From contig NZXX01000001.1 of assembly GCA_002702065.1 (NCBI GenBank), positions 2,480,001 to 2,544,000 of the forward strand: DNA of 64,000 nt. The letters are read 5' to 3'. The DNA comes from Anaerolineaceae bacterium. Lineage in GTDB: Bacteria > Chloroflexota > Anaerolineae > Aggregatilineales > Phototrophicaceae. A program made the translations under genes and the position numbers. Below the pieces are notes generated by a model that worked only from the letters and a program-made list of their open reading frames with translations, had not been told where the DNA came from and did not search any database. Position 1 is the stretch's first letter. Every line of letters starts with the position of its first letter. Below, piece by piece: positions 26,467-35,201 of this stretch.

Positions 26467-26539
26467 GATTGCGACAATCCGAATTGGTTGGGCAGGCTTA
26501 CCCCCCATGCCAGCCCAACCAAACTCCACGCAATCTCAA
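26463..26539 (+). other. Two-tier 77-nt hairpin element between small genes
   Basis: An outer 11-bp perfect stem (26463-26473 with 26529-26539) encloses an internal loop, then a 10-bp perfect inner stem (26484-26493 with 26513-26522), an A/A mismatch, a 3-bp stem and an 11-base C-rich loop. It starts at the stop codon of the 108-aa gene and has no T-run after it. It is therefore not a standard terminator; it may be a structured RNA, a processing site, an attenuator or the remains of a palindromic repeat. Confidence 0.6.
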
Positions 26540-26580
26540 AGGCGACACACTTGCAAACGATCACGCTTAGGACGGTTGCC

Positions 26581-26964
26581 ATGTATAAAAAAGTTCTGGT
26601 TGTTGATGACGAAATGGTGATGCGGTCGCTCGTGACGATCGCCATTCAGCGCAACGGTTTCGTTGTGGCCGATGCCGACAATTCCGCCCAGGCACTCAGC
26701 TATCTGGAAAAAACCACACCGGACGTCATCGTTCTGGATATCATGATGCCTGGCATGAACGGCATTGACCTTTGCCGTCGCATCCGCAAACGTCCAGATA
26801 CCAAGAACACGCCCATTATCGTATTCTCCGCCCTGGGTGACGACTCAACCATTGCCAGCGCCTATGCTGCCGGGGCTAATCGATACGTCCACAAACTCAA
26901 CCGGTTTGGTGATCTCATCAACCAGATTCAGGACACACTCGCCAGCGCCAACCTGACCCATTAA
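26581..26964 (+). CDS. Single-domain response regulator
   Basis: The ATG at 26581 follows an AGGA-type site. The 127-residue protein is just a receiver domain: acidic pair D9-D10 in LVVDDE, phospho-acceptor Asp53 in VLDIMMPGMNG, Thr/Ser at the switch position (IVFSALGD) and Lys in YVHKLN, where the usual Lys-Pro has become Lys-Leu. It has no output domain, so it probably works by protein contact or as a phosphorelay intermediate, like CheY or Spo0F. No kinase gene is adjacent. It is the last gene of the small-protein locus and its stop touches the stop of the convergent phosphodiesterase. Confidence 0.93.
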   Translation: MYKKVLVVDDEMVMRSLVTIAIQRNGFVVADADNSAQALSYLEKTTPDVIVLDIMMPGMNGIDLCRRIRKRPDTKNTPIIVFSALGDDSTIASAYAAGANRYVHKLNRFGDLINQIQDTLASANLTH

Positions 26965-28404
26965 TCACGAGTCGCGCGGCAGCAGCAGCTCCGGTTCATC
27001 CGAGCAGATGCCATTGACTCCGCGCTGTTGCAGTTCATAAATAACCGCTGGTCTTTCTTCGTGCCAGCAAATAATCCCCAATCCTGCGCCACGCACCGCC
27101 CCAAGCCATTCCTCAGTCAGCAGTTCGTGCGGCTGATCAAAACGTTCCCAACATGGATGCACATAATCACACCCCACAGATTGCGCCAGGGCAACCGGTT
27201 CCACGTGCGTTGAGCTAAACAGAATAGATGTTTGGGCTTTCGGTTCCAGCGCCTTGATCTCTGCCAGAATATCCGGTCGGAACGAGCCAAAGATAGCCGC
27301 ATTCAGCATACCCTTTTCACGCAGCGTCGTTACCATCCGGGGCAATGACTGCGGGCTGACCTGCTTAATATCGAGATACAGGCCAATATGCAGGGACCGG
27401 CAGGCATCAATCAAGGCTTCCAGCGACATGATAGGTTCCAGTCCATCCGGTGTCATGGCAATCAGTTCATCCAGCGTAAAATCGGACACCGAACCGCTGA
27501 CACCAAAAACCCGCTGTAAATTCTCGTCGTGAATAATCACGGGCACATGGTCAACCGTAATTCGCACGTCCACTTCAACCATATCCGAACCCATTTCGGC
27601 GGCTTTGCGAATCGCCGTCAGCGAATTCTCCTGCGCATAGGCCGACGCGCCCCGATGGGCAATACGAATGACCCGACGCTGGCTGGCTGGTGTCTGTTCG
27701 TTCAGAAATTGGGCCCACCAGGTCACGCGACCGGGTATCCATTCAAACAGGTTGTTCCAGGGCACATGCGGCACCTGCGACAGATCAAAAATTCTCGAAA
27801 ATGTAAACGCTGGCTCAAAGGTACGCCGTTCCAGATAGGTCCAGACAACCTGATTGTTAATCGGATTCCGATCGTCGATGTAGCCCTCAAACAGGTCCGT
27901 GACCAGTACCCCGCCCTTCCCTGCATGAATGCCACAGCCGCCGCGCGTAATCGGCTCACGTTCAGCCAGCCAGTCAGCAACCGGCGCGAAAGCATGTTTC
28001 CCCGGTTCGGAATAAAGGATGACGCGACCATCCTGGAGAGGCACGTTGCCGCTGGCATCAACCATCTGGTGATAGCCACCGTGCCAGCTCGCATCCGCCG
28101 CGATAACCTGTTCGGCATCATCGAGATAAACCCAGATGTGTTCCAGCTCGTACAGGTGCTGAATATCCCAGTCCCACCATACCGCATACTCGATACCACA
28201 CACAGCGCCCTCCGGCAGAGTCAACGTGCGCGGGAAAGAGGGCGACTCAATTTCTTCATTGCGAAAAACGGTGTAGCCAACGACCGATGGCAGGAAAGGT
28301 TCGCGTGCATCAAATCGAATGAGCGGCGCGTGACGAAGGGCCATCTCATGGTCGTCAGCGGATTCTTGCTCTAAACTGAGCGTTTCAAAATGCTCATCAG
28401 ACAT
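26965..28404 (-). CDS. Glycerophosphodiester phosphodiesterase with novel N-terminal domain
   Basis: Three consecutive ATGs follow GGGAG; the third (28404) has the best spacing and gives 479 residues. Residues about 240-479 are a GDPD domain: catalytic IAHRGASAYAQENS (HR and E), a metal-binding EVDVRITVDHVPVIIHD, and late KAQTSILF and GLGIICWH strands. This cuts glycerophosphodiesters to glycerol 3-phosphate and an alcohol. The first ~235 residues form a distinct acidic, aromatic-rich domain (WWDWDIQHLYELEH, then ADASWHGGYHQ) that I do not recognise and that is not part of ordinary GDPDs. No signal peptide is present, so the enzyme is probably cytoplasmic. Confidence 0.87.
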   Translation of the reverse strand: MSDEHFETLSLEQESADDHEMALRHAPLIRFDAREPFLPSVVGYTVFRNEEIESPSFPRTLTLPEGAVCGIEYAVWWDWDIQHLYELEHIWVYLDDAEQVIAADASWHGGYHQMVDASGNVPLQDGRVILYSEPGKHAFAPVADWLAEREPITRGGCGIHAGKGGVLVTDLFEGYIDDRNPINNQVVWTYLERRTFEPAFTFSRIFDLSQVPHVPWNNLFEWIPGRVTWWAQFLNEQTPASQRRVIRIAHRGASAYAQENSLTAIRKAAEMGSDMVEVDVRITVDHVPVIIHDENLQRVFGVSGSVSDFTLDELIAMTPDGLEPIMSLEALIDACRSLHIGLYLDIKQVSPQSLPRMVTTLREKGMLNAAIFGSFRPDILAEIKALEPKAQTSILFSSTHVEPVALAQSVGCDYVHPCWERFDQPHELLTEEWLGAVRGAGLGIICWHEERPAVIYELQQRGVNGICSDEPELLLPRDS

Positions 28405-28497
28405 CATCATCTCCCGTTCAACACGAAAAGGCGCAGCAGACGCTGCGCCAGAAGTAGACATTCATCAATTGGATTGCGGCGCACTGAGGACAGCGGC

Positions 28498-30798
28498 TCA
28501 AGTGTGGCTGTTGTGACCATTCCTGGCTTTCAACGCCCGATAGATGTCCGGCGCAGTCATCGGAATATCCGTCATGCGCACCCCGGTTGCATGGGCGATG
28601 GCATTCGCCACAGCCGCAGCAGTCGGCGTGACCGGTGGTTCGCCCACCCCGCGTGCGCCAAATGGACCGTGCTCGGACGGAATTTCCAGTAGAATGGTTT
28701 CCATCTCCGGGGCTGCCTGAAGCGTGTCCGGCAGGGCGTAGTCCATAAAGGAGCCGGTCAGCAGCTGACCATCATCCCCATAGACCATTTCTTCATAGAG
28801 CGCCCAGCCAAGGCCCTGGGTGGCCCCACCCGTGATCTGTCCCTCGATCGCCATCGGGTTGATGGCGCGCCCCACATCCTGGGCCGTGATGAGGCGCAGA
28901 ACTTTGACCTCACCCGTTTCGTCGTCAACTTCAACTTCCACCATCTGTGCGCTGAAAGCTGGTGATTGATCGGTAACGACAGCCCGCCCATGCGCGAAGA
29001 TGGTAGGATGATCGCCGCCAAACTTCATGCCTTCGTTCGCGATCTTGCCCAACGAGATCGACTTGGTCGGCAGACCCTTCACCCGAACACGCCCATCGAC
29101 GATTTCCATGTCTTCGACAGCCGCCTCGAATTCTTCCGCGGCAATGGCGAGGACCTGCTGGCGCACTTCTTCCGCCGCTTTGGCGACCGCTACACCGCTG
29201 GTATACGTCATCTTGCTGCCGCCGGTGCCGGTTGCAAACGGCGACACCGCTGTATCGCTGGGAACAATCCGGATTTTATCGGGGGTTACACCCAGCACTT
29301 CGGCAGCAATCAGCGTAAAGCCGGTGGTCGACCCACTGATGTCCATCGCGCCGACATTAATGCTGACCATCCCATCCCGGTCAATGGTGCAGGCTGCGGC
29401 TGCAGGGGACGTGCCCCCCATCCAGCCACCCACCGCAATGCCGACCCCTCTACCCTTGGCGCGGGCTTGTTCACGGTTCTGCCAGACGGGGTGTGCTTGC
29501 AGAGCCTCCAATGTTTCACGCATCCCCATGCCCGGCCAGACGTCATCGTCGGCCATCAGGTCACCGGGACGCGCAGCATTTTTCAGTTTGACCTCAAGTG
29601 GGTCGAGGCCGAGTTTTTCGGCCATTTCATCAAGCGCCGTGTCGATAGCGAAGAAAGCGGTTGGCGCGCCGGGTGCGCGATAGGCCCCCGTAGACTGCTT
29701 GAACGTGACCACATCGACTGCGTAGATATCCAGATTGGGGGTGGGATAGTAACTGCCGATCTGGAACCCAACAAATTTCGCCATGTTGGCCGGGTAGCAG
29801 CCGCCATCCAGGTAAATCTGCGCCTGAATCGCCAGCAGGGTACCGTCGGATTTTGCCCCAATTTTGAGATGCACGCGCAGCGGCGGCGCCGGGTTGGTCG
29901 CCAGCAGTTCTTCGCTGCGCGTCAGCACCAGTTTGACGGGCCGCCCCAGTTTGTCAGCGACGAGTGCAATCAGCGGTTCGTACAACGGGAACTTGGCACC
30001 AAAGCCACCCCCGATGACAGCGCCTTTGGAACGGACCAGCGATTCTGGCAGTCCCAGCGCGCTCGCAACTTCCTTGCGCACCCCAAACGGGTCCTGCGTG
30101 CTGGACCAGATCGCCATGCCATCCGTGAGCGGGTCTGGCTGCGCAATCACGCCCTGCGTTTCGAGTGAACTCTGATGCACCATCGGCGATGTATAGGTAT
30201 GCTCGATAATCACATCCGCTTCGGCAAAACCCGCTTCGACATCACCGCGTTTGTAGAACCCTTCCTTGGCGACGTTCGTGCCAACCTTGAAGTCGTCGTC
30301 CTCATCATCATCGTCTTCGTCGACATCCGCGCCATGAGCGCCCGCATCCTCAGACCCTTTGGGCACACCGGTCGGCCAGACAAGCGGCGCGCCTTCGGCC
30401 ATTGCCTCATCAATCGACATGGCCGTCGGCAGCGGTTCATAATCCACCATCACCCGTTCCGCACCATCCGCGGCGGCAGCTTCGGTTGATGCAAGCACCA
30501 GCGCCACTGGCTGACCCACAAAGATGACGCGGCCCCGCGCCAGCAGCAGCTTATTGCGCGAGCTTGGCACAATATTGGGCAAATCCTCATGCGTCAGAAC
30601 GGCAGCCACACCCGGAACAGCCAATGCTTCCGACGCATCAATACTGCGAATATTGGCATGCGCATATGAACTGGGCACAAAACGAGCGTGCAACATGCCC
30701 GGTAGCTGCATGTCCGGCAAATATTGTGCACCACCAATGACTTTGGCTTTACCGTCGATAATTGGTTTGGGCTGACCAATCGCAGAAAAATCGCTCAT
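28498..30798 (-). CDS. Molybdopterin-binding large subunit, xanthine dehydrogenase/CODH family
   Basis: The 766-residue protein is a molybdenum-hydroxylase large subunit: N-terminal GKAKVIGGAQYLPD (Ald_Xan_dh_C), VIGGGFGAKF molybdopterin contacts, an active-site loop reading GAYRAPGAP, and the C-terminal GARGVGEPP segment with the essential Glu. The loop differs from AYRCSFR of form-I CO dehydrogenase, so CO oxidation is unlikely; an aldehyde, purine or aromatic N-heterocycle is more plausible. Residues 158-169 are an unusual Asp/Glu run (VDEDDDDEDDDF). GGGAGA precedes the ATG. It is divergent from the CoxG/CoxS/CoxM-like genes that should supply its partner subunits. Confidence 0.92.
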   Translation of the reverse strand: MSDFSAIGQPKPIIDGKAKVIGGAQYLPDMQLPGMLHARFVPSSYAHANIRSIDASEALAVPGVAAVLTHEDLPNIVPSSRNKLLLARGRVIFVGQPVALVLASTEAAAADGAERVMVDYEPLPTAMSIDEAMAEGAPLVWPTGVPKGSEDAGAHGADVDEDDDDEDDDFKVGTNVAKEGFYKRGDVEAGFAEADVIIEHTYTSPMVHQSSLETQGVIAQPDPLTDGMAIWSSTQDPFGVRKEVASALGLPESLVRSKGAVIGGGFGAKFPLYEPLIALVADKLGRPVKLVLTRSEELLATNPAPPLRVHLKIGAKSDGTLLAIQAQIYLDGGCYPANMAKFVGFQIGSYYPTPNLDIYAVDVVTFKQSTGAYRAPGAPTAFFAIDTALDEMAEKLGLDPLEVKLKNAARPGDLMADDDVWPGMGMRETLEALQAHPVWQNREQARAKGRGVGIAVGGWMGGTSPAAAACTIDRDGMVSINVGAMDISGSTTGFTLIAAEVLGVTPDKIRIVPSDTAVSPFATGTGGSKMTYTSGVAVAKAAEEVRQQVLAIAAEEFEAAVEDMEIVDGRVRVKGLPTKSISLGKIANEGMKFGGDHPTIFAHGRAVVTDQSPAFSAQMVEVEVDDETGEVKVLRLITAQDVGRAINPMAIEGQITGGATQGLGWALYEEMVYGDDGQLLTGSFMDYALPDTLQAAPEMETILLEIPSEHGPFGARGVGEPPVTPTAAAVANAIAHATGVRMTDIPMTAPDIYRALKARNGHNSHT

Positions 30799-30862
30799 AG
30801 TATCTCCCAGAATTTTTACTTTTCAGGCCGGTTCATATTGGGTATCTAGCTGATATGCGGCG

Positions 30863-30891
30863 ATTATACCTTGTAATGCAACGGCTGCCAC
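30863..30891 (-). promoter_or_regulatory. Predicted promoter for the molybdenum large subunit
   Basis: On the minus strand, GTGGCA (30886-30891) and a consensus TATAAT (30863-30868) are 17 bases apart, about 65 bases before the start codon. Confidence 0.5.
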
Positions 30892-30924
30892 ACGCTAGTC
30901 CGATCCACCTGCAATCCACGTCTT

Positions 30925-30952
30925 TTGCACACCGTCTGATTCAGGCTATACT
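30925..30952 (+). promoter_or_regulatory. Predicted promoter for the coxG-like operon
   Basis: TTGCAC (30925-30930) and TATACT (30947-30952) are 16 bases apart. The transcript start would be near 30959, about 40 bases before the coxG-like ATG. Confidence 0.6.
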
Positions 30953-30999
30953 CTTGTCTGCAACACCCCCTTGACTGATATTACAGTGTGAGAATGCAC

Positions 31000-31473
31000 A
31001 TGGATCTTTCGGGAACATACACCTTTGACACAAATCAGGAAGCAGTATGGAACATCTTGATGGACCCCGATGCCATTGCGAAGGCAATTCCCGGCGTTGA
31101 TCAGTTTGTCCCCATTGAGGGAGAAACCGATAGCTGGCGCGTCCAGATGAAGGTGAGCGTATCCGCCATTAATGGCAAGTATGGCGGTACCATTCAACTG
31201 AGCGACAAGGAACCCCCCAATCAATACCGTCTGAACGTCACCGGCGAGGGTCAACAAAGTATTATCGGTGGTAGTGCGCTCATCCACCTCGACTACAATG
31301 AGGCCGAGCAGCAGACCATCTTGCATTGGGATGCTGAAGCCAATATTTCTGGCAAGCTCGCCCGAATCGGCCAGCGCGTCGTAAAAGCCGCCGCCAACAT
31401 GATGGCCAACCGCTTCTTTGGTAGTCTGGCAGATCAGATTCAAGAAGCTGAAGGTCGCAAGGAAAACCAATAA
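31000..31473 (+). CDS. CoxG-family SRPBCC protein
   Basis: The ATG at 31000 fits the family N-terminus ([17 protein letters not shown]) and has GTGAG 7 bases upstream; in-frame GTG 30988 and ATG 30994 are weaker. The 157-residue product is a START/SRPBCC helix-grip fold of the CoxG (CO dehydrogenase subunit G) family, with the [13 protein letters not shown] segment. CoxG-type proteins help place or stabilise molybdenum-hydroxylase complexes at the membrane. The C-terminus is charged, without the membrane anchor found in some CoxG proteins. It is the first gene of the plus-strand molybdenum-enzyme operon. Confidence 0.9.
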   Translation: MDLSGTYTFDTNQEAVWNILMDPDAIAKAIPGVDQFVPIEGETDSWRVQMKVSVSAINGKYGGTIQLSDKEPPNQYRLNVTGEGQQSIIGGSALIHLDYNEAEQQTILHWDAEANISGKLARIGQRVVKAAANMMANRFFGSLADQIQEAEGRKENQ

Positions 31474-31519
31474 ATTTATCATCCTTTCGCCACAACTTTT
31501 CCTGGGAGGTATGCCATTC

Positions 31520-31990
31520 ATGAAAGTGAAAATCACCGTTAATGGCACAGTGCACGAGCGCGACGTAGAACCGCGCACGCTGCTGGTGCAATTTCTGCGC
31601 GACGAGCTGGGCCTGACAGGCACGAAGATTGGCTGCGACACCAGCCAGTGCGGCGCGTGTACCGTCCTGGTGGATGGCCGCGCGCTCAAGTCCTGTACCA
31701 GCCTGGCGGTTCAGGTCGATGGTAGCGAAATCACCACAATCGAAGGGATGGCCGACGGGCGCGAACTGCATCCATTGCAACAGAGCATCTGGGAAAATCA
31801 TGGGTTGCAATGCGGTTTCTGCACGCCGGGTATCATCCTGACGACAGCCGCCATGCTCAAACACAATCCGTCCCCGACCGATGATGAGATCCGTCATGGG
31901 CTGGAAGGCAATATCTGCCGCTGCACCGGCTACCAGAACATCGTCAAAGCCGTCAAAGCGGTGTCTGCTGTCCGTGCCGGAGCTGACTGA
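31520..31990 (+). CDS. 2Fe-2S small subunit of molybdenum hydroxylase (CoxS-like)
   Basis: The ATG at 31520 has GGGAGG about 10 bases upstream; the first ATG of the MPFM pair is too close. The 156-residue protein has a plant-type [2Fe-2S] domain ([16 protein letters not shown]...SC) and the C-terminal helical [2Fe-2S] domain (CGFCTPG, then CRCTGY). It moves electrons from the molybdenum centre of the large subunit to FAD in the medium subunit. It is followed closely by the medium subunit gene. The large subunit is encoded divergently. Confidence 0.96.
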   Translation: MKVKITVNGTVHERDVEPRTLLVQFLRDELGLTGTKIGCDTSQCGACTVLVDGRALKSCTSLAVQVDGSEITTIEGMADGRELHPLQQSIWENHGLQCGFCTPGIILTTAAMLKHNPSPTDDEIRHGLEGNICRCTGYQNIVKAVKAVSAVRAGAD

Positions 31991-32053
31991 TGTCCATTCT
32001 GTATCGCCCTTTTAACCTGGATAACCCGCGAGTAATGGAAGGACAAACGACCT

Positions 32054-32911
32054 ATGTGGCCCAGTGCATTTGAATATGAGCGCCCGGAAACACTGGCCGA
32101 TGCCCTGCAAGTGCTGGCCGCCGATGACGATGCAAAGGCACTGGCTGGCGGGCACAGCCTGCTGCCTGCGATGAAGCTGCGCCTTGCGGAACATGGCAAT
32201 CTGATCGACCTGGGACGCTTGCAGGAACTTAAGGGGATCACCACGATCCGCGATGGCGGCCTGAAAATCGGCGCGTTAACCACCCATGCGGAGATCGCTG
32301 CATCGCCAGAAATTCGTGGCACCTGCCGTGCCCTGTCGATGGCGGCGGGTCTGGTCGGTGATCAGCAGGTGCGCAACTGGGGGACCATTGGCGGCAATCT
32401 GGCCCATGCCGACCCGGCGTCTGACCCAACCACCGTCATCCTCGCCAGCGAAGGCACCATCAATCTCGCCAGCACCGATGGTGAACGCTCGGTCGCCGCT
32501 GAAGACTTTTTCATCGACCTGTTTACCGTCGACCTGATGCCCGGTGAACTGATCACCAGCATCGAGCTGCCAAACCTGAGCACCTACCAATCCGCCTACG
32601 TCAAGATGGCACACCCGGCCTCGCGCTATGCCATTGTCGGCGTGTGCGCGGTGCTGCAACGCGACGGTGATACCTGCACCCGCGCCCGCATCGCCGTGGG
32701 TGGCGCAACTGTCAAACCAGTCCGTGCCACCGGGGCCGAAGAAGCGCTGGTAGGTTCGTCGCTGGATGCGGCTGCGTTAGACACGGCTGCCGACGCCTTA
32801 AAAGCCGATATCGAAGAATGGCTTATAGGTGACATGAGCTACAGCGAAGAATACCGGCAGGACATGGCCGGGGTCTATCTGAAGCGCGCTGTTCGCGCAG
32901 CACTTGGTTAA
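32054..32911 (+). CDS. FAD-binding medium subunit of molybdenum hydroxylase (CoxM-like)
   Basis: The 285-residue protein starts at ATG 32054 with GGAAGGAC nearby. It is a PCMH-type FAD-binding subunit: N-terminal FEYERPETLADAL, the FAD-pyrophosphate loops LAGGHSLLPAMKLR and GTIGGNLAHADPASD, and a C-terminal CO_deh_flav_C region. It takes electrons from the [2Fe-2S] subunit and passes them to an external acceptor. The order CoxG-CoxS-CoxM, with the large subunit divergent, forms a complete three-subunit enzyme. Confidence 0.95.
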   Translation: MWPSAFEYERPETLADALQVLAADDDAKALAGGHSLLPAMKLRLAEHGNLIDLGRLQELKGITTIRDGGLKIGALTTHAEIAASPEIRGTCRALSMAAGLVGDQQVRNWGTIGGNLAHADPASDPTTVILASEGTINLASTDGERSVAAEDFFIDLFTVDLMPGELITSIELPNLSTYQSAYVKMAHPASRYAIVGVCAVLQRDGDTCTRARIAVGGATVKPVRATGAEEALVGSSLDAAALDTAADALKADIEEWLIGDMSYSEEYRQDMAGVYLKRAVRAALG

Positions 32912-32973
32912 TGCCGCCCGGCATCTCTCCTCACATTCCGACTTATCTAAACAATTCATCAGAATTCATGCCA

Positions 32974-33002
32974 ATCCCCCTTTCTGCGGTAGAGAGGGGG
33001 AT
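32974..33002 (+). other. Intercistronic hairpin in the molybdenum-enzyme operon
   Basis: A 12-13-bp stem (outer arms 32974-32981 and 32995-33002, continued inward) with a 5-base loop lies in the 146-base gap before the CoxD-like gene. No T-run follows, so it may protect or process the mRNA rather than terminate it. Confidence 0.45.
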
Positions 33003-33057
33003 AGCTGGTGCGGTAAAATATGAGGTGCACAAGCTCTGCAATCAAAGGCTCACCCAC

Positions 33058-33972
33058 ATGTACGCAACCGTTGACTCCATCCAGCAAGAACTTTTTCAGA
33101 ACGACTATATCGCCGAACGTGGTCTCGCGACGGCGATTTTTCTCTCGCTCAAACTCGGCAAACCCCTGTTTCTCGAAGGTGAAGCCGGCGTCGGCAAGAC
33201 CGAAATCGCCAAAGTCCTCTCGCGGATGCTGCAAACGGACCTGATCCGTCTGCAATGCTACGAGGGCCTCAACGCCAGCAGCGCCCTGTATGAGTGGAAC
33301 TACGCCGCGCAAATGCTGCACCTGCGGCTGCTCGAAGCCAGCGGTGCTAACCGTGACGCCATGGAACATGAGTTGTTCACGCGCCAGTTCCTGCAATCAC
33401 GCCCACTGCTCCAAGCCATCGAAACCAGCCAGTCCGGCCATCCACCCGTCCTGCTCATCGACGAGATAGACCGGGCCGACGAGGAATTTGAGGCGTTCCT
33501 GCTCGAACTGCTGTCCGATTTTCAGGTGACAATCCCGGAATTGGGCACCATCAGCACAGACACGCCGCCAGTAGTGATTATCACCTCCAACCGCACCCGC
33601 GAAGTACACGACGCCCTCAAGCGCCGCTGCCTGTACTACTGGATCGACTATCCCACGTTCGAGAAAGAACTGCGGATCGTGCGGGCCAAAGCGCCAGAGG
33701 TCGAACCCGAACTTGCGCGCCAGATCACGGCGTTCATTCAGGAAATGCGCGAAATGGACTTGTTCAAAGCGCCCGGGGTGGCCGAAACACTCGACTGGAC
33801 AGCGGCGCTCATCGCCCTCGACCAGCGTGCCCTGACCCTCGATGTGATTACGGAGACGCTCGGTGTCATCCTCAAATATCAGGATGATATTGATCTGTTG
33901 ACGACTGACGCCCTGACCGCCCTCAACAACCGGGCCATCCTGCAAGCGCAAACCGAGTCTATGACAGGCTGA
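33058..33972 (+). CDS. MoxR-type AAA ATPase (CoxD-like)
   Basis: The ATG at 33058 gives 304 residues. An upstream frame to 32911 crosses the intercistronic hairpin and looks non-coding. Walker A (LEGEAGVGKTEIAK) lies near residues 38-51, Walker B is LLIDEIDRAD, and sensor 1 is the VIITSNRTRE segment. MoxR/CoxD ATPases, paired with a VWA protein, are required for inserting or activating the molybdenum-copper or molybdenum-sulfur site in CODH/xanthine-dehydrogenase-type enzymes. The VWA partner starts 5 bases after the stop. Confidence 0.93.
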   Translation: MYATVDSIQQELFQNDYIAERGLATAIFLSLKLGKPLFLEGEAGVGKTEIAKVLSRMLQTDLIRLQCYEGLNASSALYEWNYAAQMLHLRLLEASGANRDAMEHELFTRQFLQSRPLLQAIETSQSGHPPVLLIDEIDRADEEFEAFLLELLSDFQVTIPELGTISTDTPPVVIITSNRTREVHDALKRRCLYYWIDYPTFEKELRIVRAKAPEVEPELARQITAFIQEMREMDLFKAPGVAETLDWTAALIALDQRALTLDVITETLGVILKYQDDIDLLTTDALTALNNRAILQAQTESMTG

Positions 33973-33977
33973 TCATC

Positions 33978-35195
33978 GTGACAGACCGCGCAAACAACCC
34001 TCTCGAATCCGGCGGGCAGCTTTTGCATAACCTGCTGCTCTTCGGGCGCGTCTGCAAAACGCTCGGCATGGATGTGACCCCCAACCGTATGATCGAGGTC
34101 GCCCAGGCGCTCAATTACGTCGACCTGCGCAACCGGCTCGATGTGTACCACACGATGCGTGCCATGATTGTCACCCGCCATCGTGATCTGGAATTATTTG
34201 ACCAGGCCTTCGATCTGTTCTGGCAGCGGCCAACCGATGACTGGCGCGTGCTCGATTTGCCAGCTGCGGGGGATGAACGGCAAGGCGGCCTCAAAGCGCT
34301 GCTGCCACCGGGGGCCAGCCCTTCAGGCGAATCCGAAAACAGCCAGCCTGCACCGGAAATGACTCTGACTGCGGTGGTGCCAACTTACAGCCAGCATGAA
34401 GCCCTGCGCCGCAAAGACTTTGCCGAGATGACCGCCGAGGAACTGTCCGCCGCCAAGCAGGTCATGGAGCGTTTGCCCAACACACTCGGCTTTCGCCGGA
34501 CACGCCGCTTCAAACCCGGCAAAGGCCAGCAAATTGACCTGCGCCGCACGCTGCGCGACAACATGCGCTACAATGGCGAAATTCTGGTGCTGCCCACCGT
34601 CGCACCGCGCACCAAACCGCGCCCTGTGGTGCTGATCTGCGATATTAGCGGCAGCATGGAACGTTACACACGTATCTTCCTGCACTTCATGCACACCTTT
34701 GCCAGCAGCGCCGATCAGGTGGAATCCTTTGTATTCAGCGTGCACCTGACCCGCATCACCCATGCCATCCGCCACAAGTCAATTGACCGGGCCTTGCAGG
34801 AAGTGGGCACCGCTGTTCGTGACTGGGGCGGCGGTACACGCACAGGGGATGCCCTGCGCGAGTTTAATTATCGCTGGTCGCGACGCGTGCTGGGCCGGGG
34901 GGCTATCGTCATGCTGATTACCGATGGCTGGGACCGCGGCGACCCGGACTTACTGCGGCAGGAAGCAGCCCGTTTGCAGCGCAGTTGCCATCGCTTTATC
35001 TGGCTTAACCCGCTGCTCGATATTCCCGACTACGAACCCTTAACGCGTGGGGCACAGGCGCTGTTACCCAACACCGACGATTTTCTGCCCCTGCGCAATC
35101 TGGCCAATCTGGAAATGATTATGAAGGCCTTGCAGCAGCTCAACCCGCGCGCGTCCGGCAGGCCCGCTTACCGTCAATTGAGTATGAACCGGTAG
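33978..35195 (+). CDS. VWA-domain protein (CoxE-like)
   Basis: The 405-residue protein starts at GTG 33978 just after the ATPase stop, so it is probably translationally coupled. An N-terminal helical region (1-200) precedes a C-terminal von Willebrand A domain with the MIDAS start DISGSMERY (about residue 219), the threonine/glycine region GGGTRTGDALR and the Asp in LITDGWDRGD. CoxE proteins act with the CoxD ATPase in maturation of the molybdenum centre. It is followed 6 bases later by the XdhC-like gene. Confidence 0.93.
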   Translation: MTDRANNPLESGGQLLHNLLLFGRVCKTLGMDVTPNRMIEVAQALNYVDLRNRLDVYHTMRAMIVTRHRDLELFDQAFDLFWQRPTDDWRVLDLPAAGDERQGGLKALLPPGASPSGESENSQPAPEMTLTAVVPTYSQHEALRRKDFAEMTAEELSAAKQVMERLPNTLGFRRTRRFKPGKGQQIDLRRTLRDNMRYNGEILVLPTVAPRTKPRPVVLICDISGSMERYTRIFLHFMHTFASSADQVESFVFSVHLTRITHAIRHKSIDRALQEVGTAVRDWGGGTRTGDALREFNYRWSRRVLGRGAIVMLITDGWDRGDPDLLRQEAARLQRSCHRFIWLNPLLDIPDYEPLTRGAQALLPNTDDFLPLRNLANLEMIMKALQQLNPRASGRPAYRQLSMNR

Positions 35196-35201
35196 ATCAT
35201 C

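Noticed and set aside
28966..30168. 400-aa plus-strand ORF opposite the molybdenum large subunit
   Set aside because: Shadow of a conserved gene; no ribosome binding site or domain.
28498..33972. Form-I carbon monoxide dehydrogenase
   Set aside because: The large-subunit loop reads AYRAPGAP, not the AYRCSFR copper/molybdenum site of form I.
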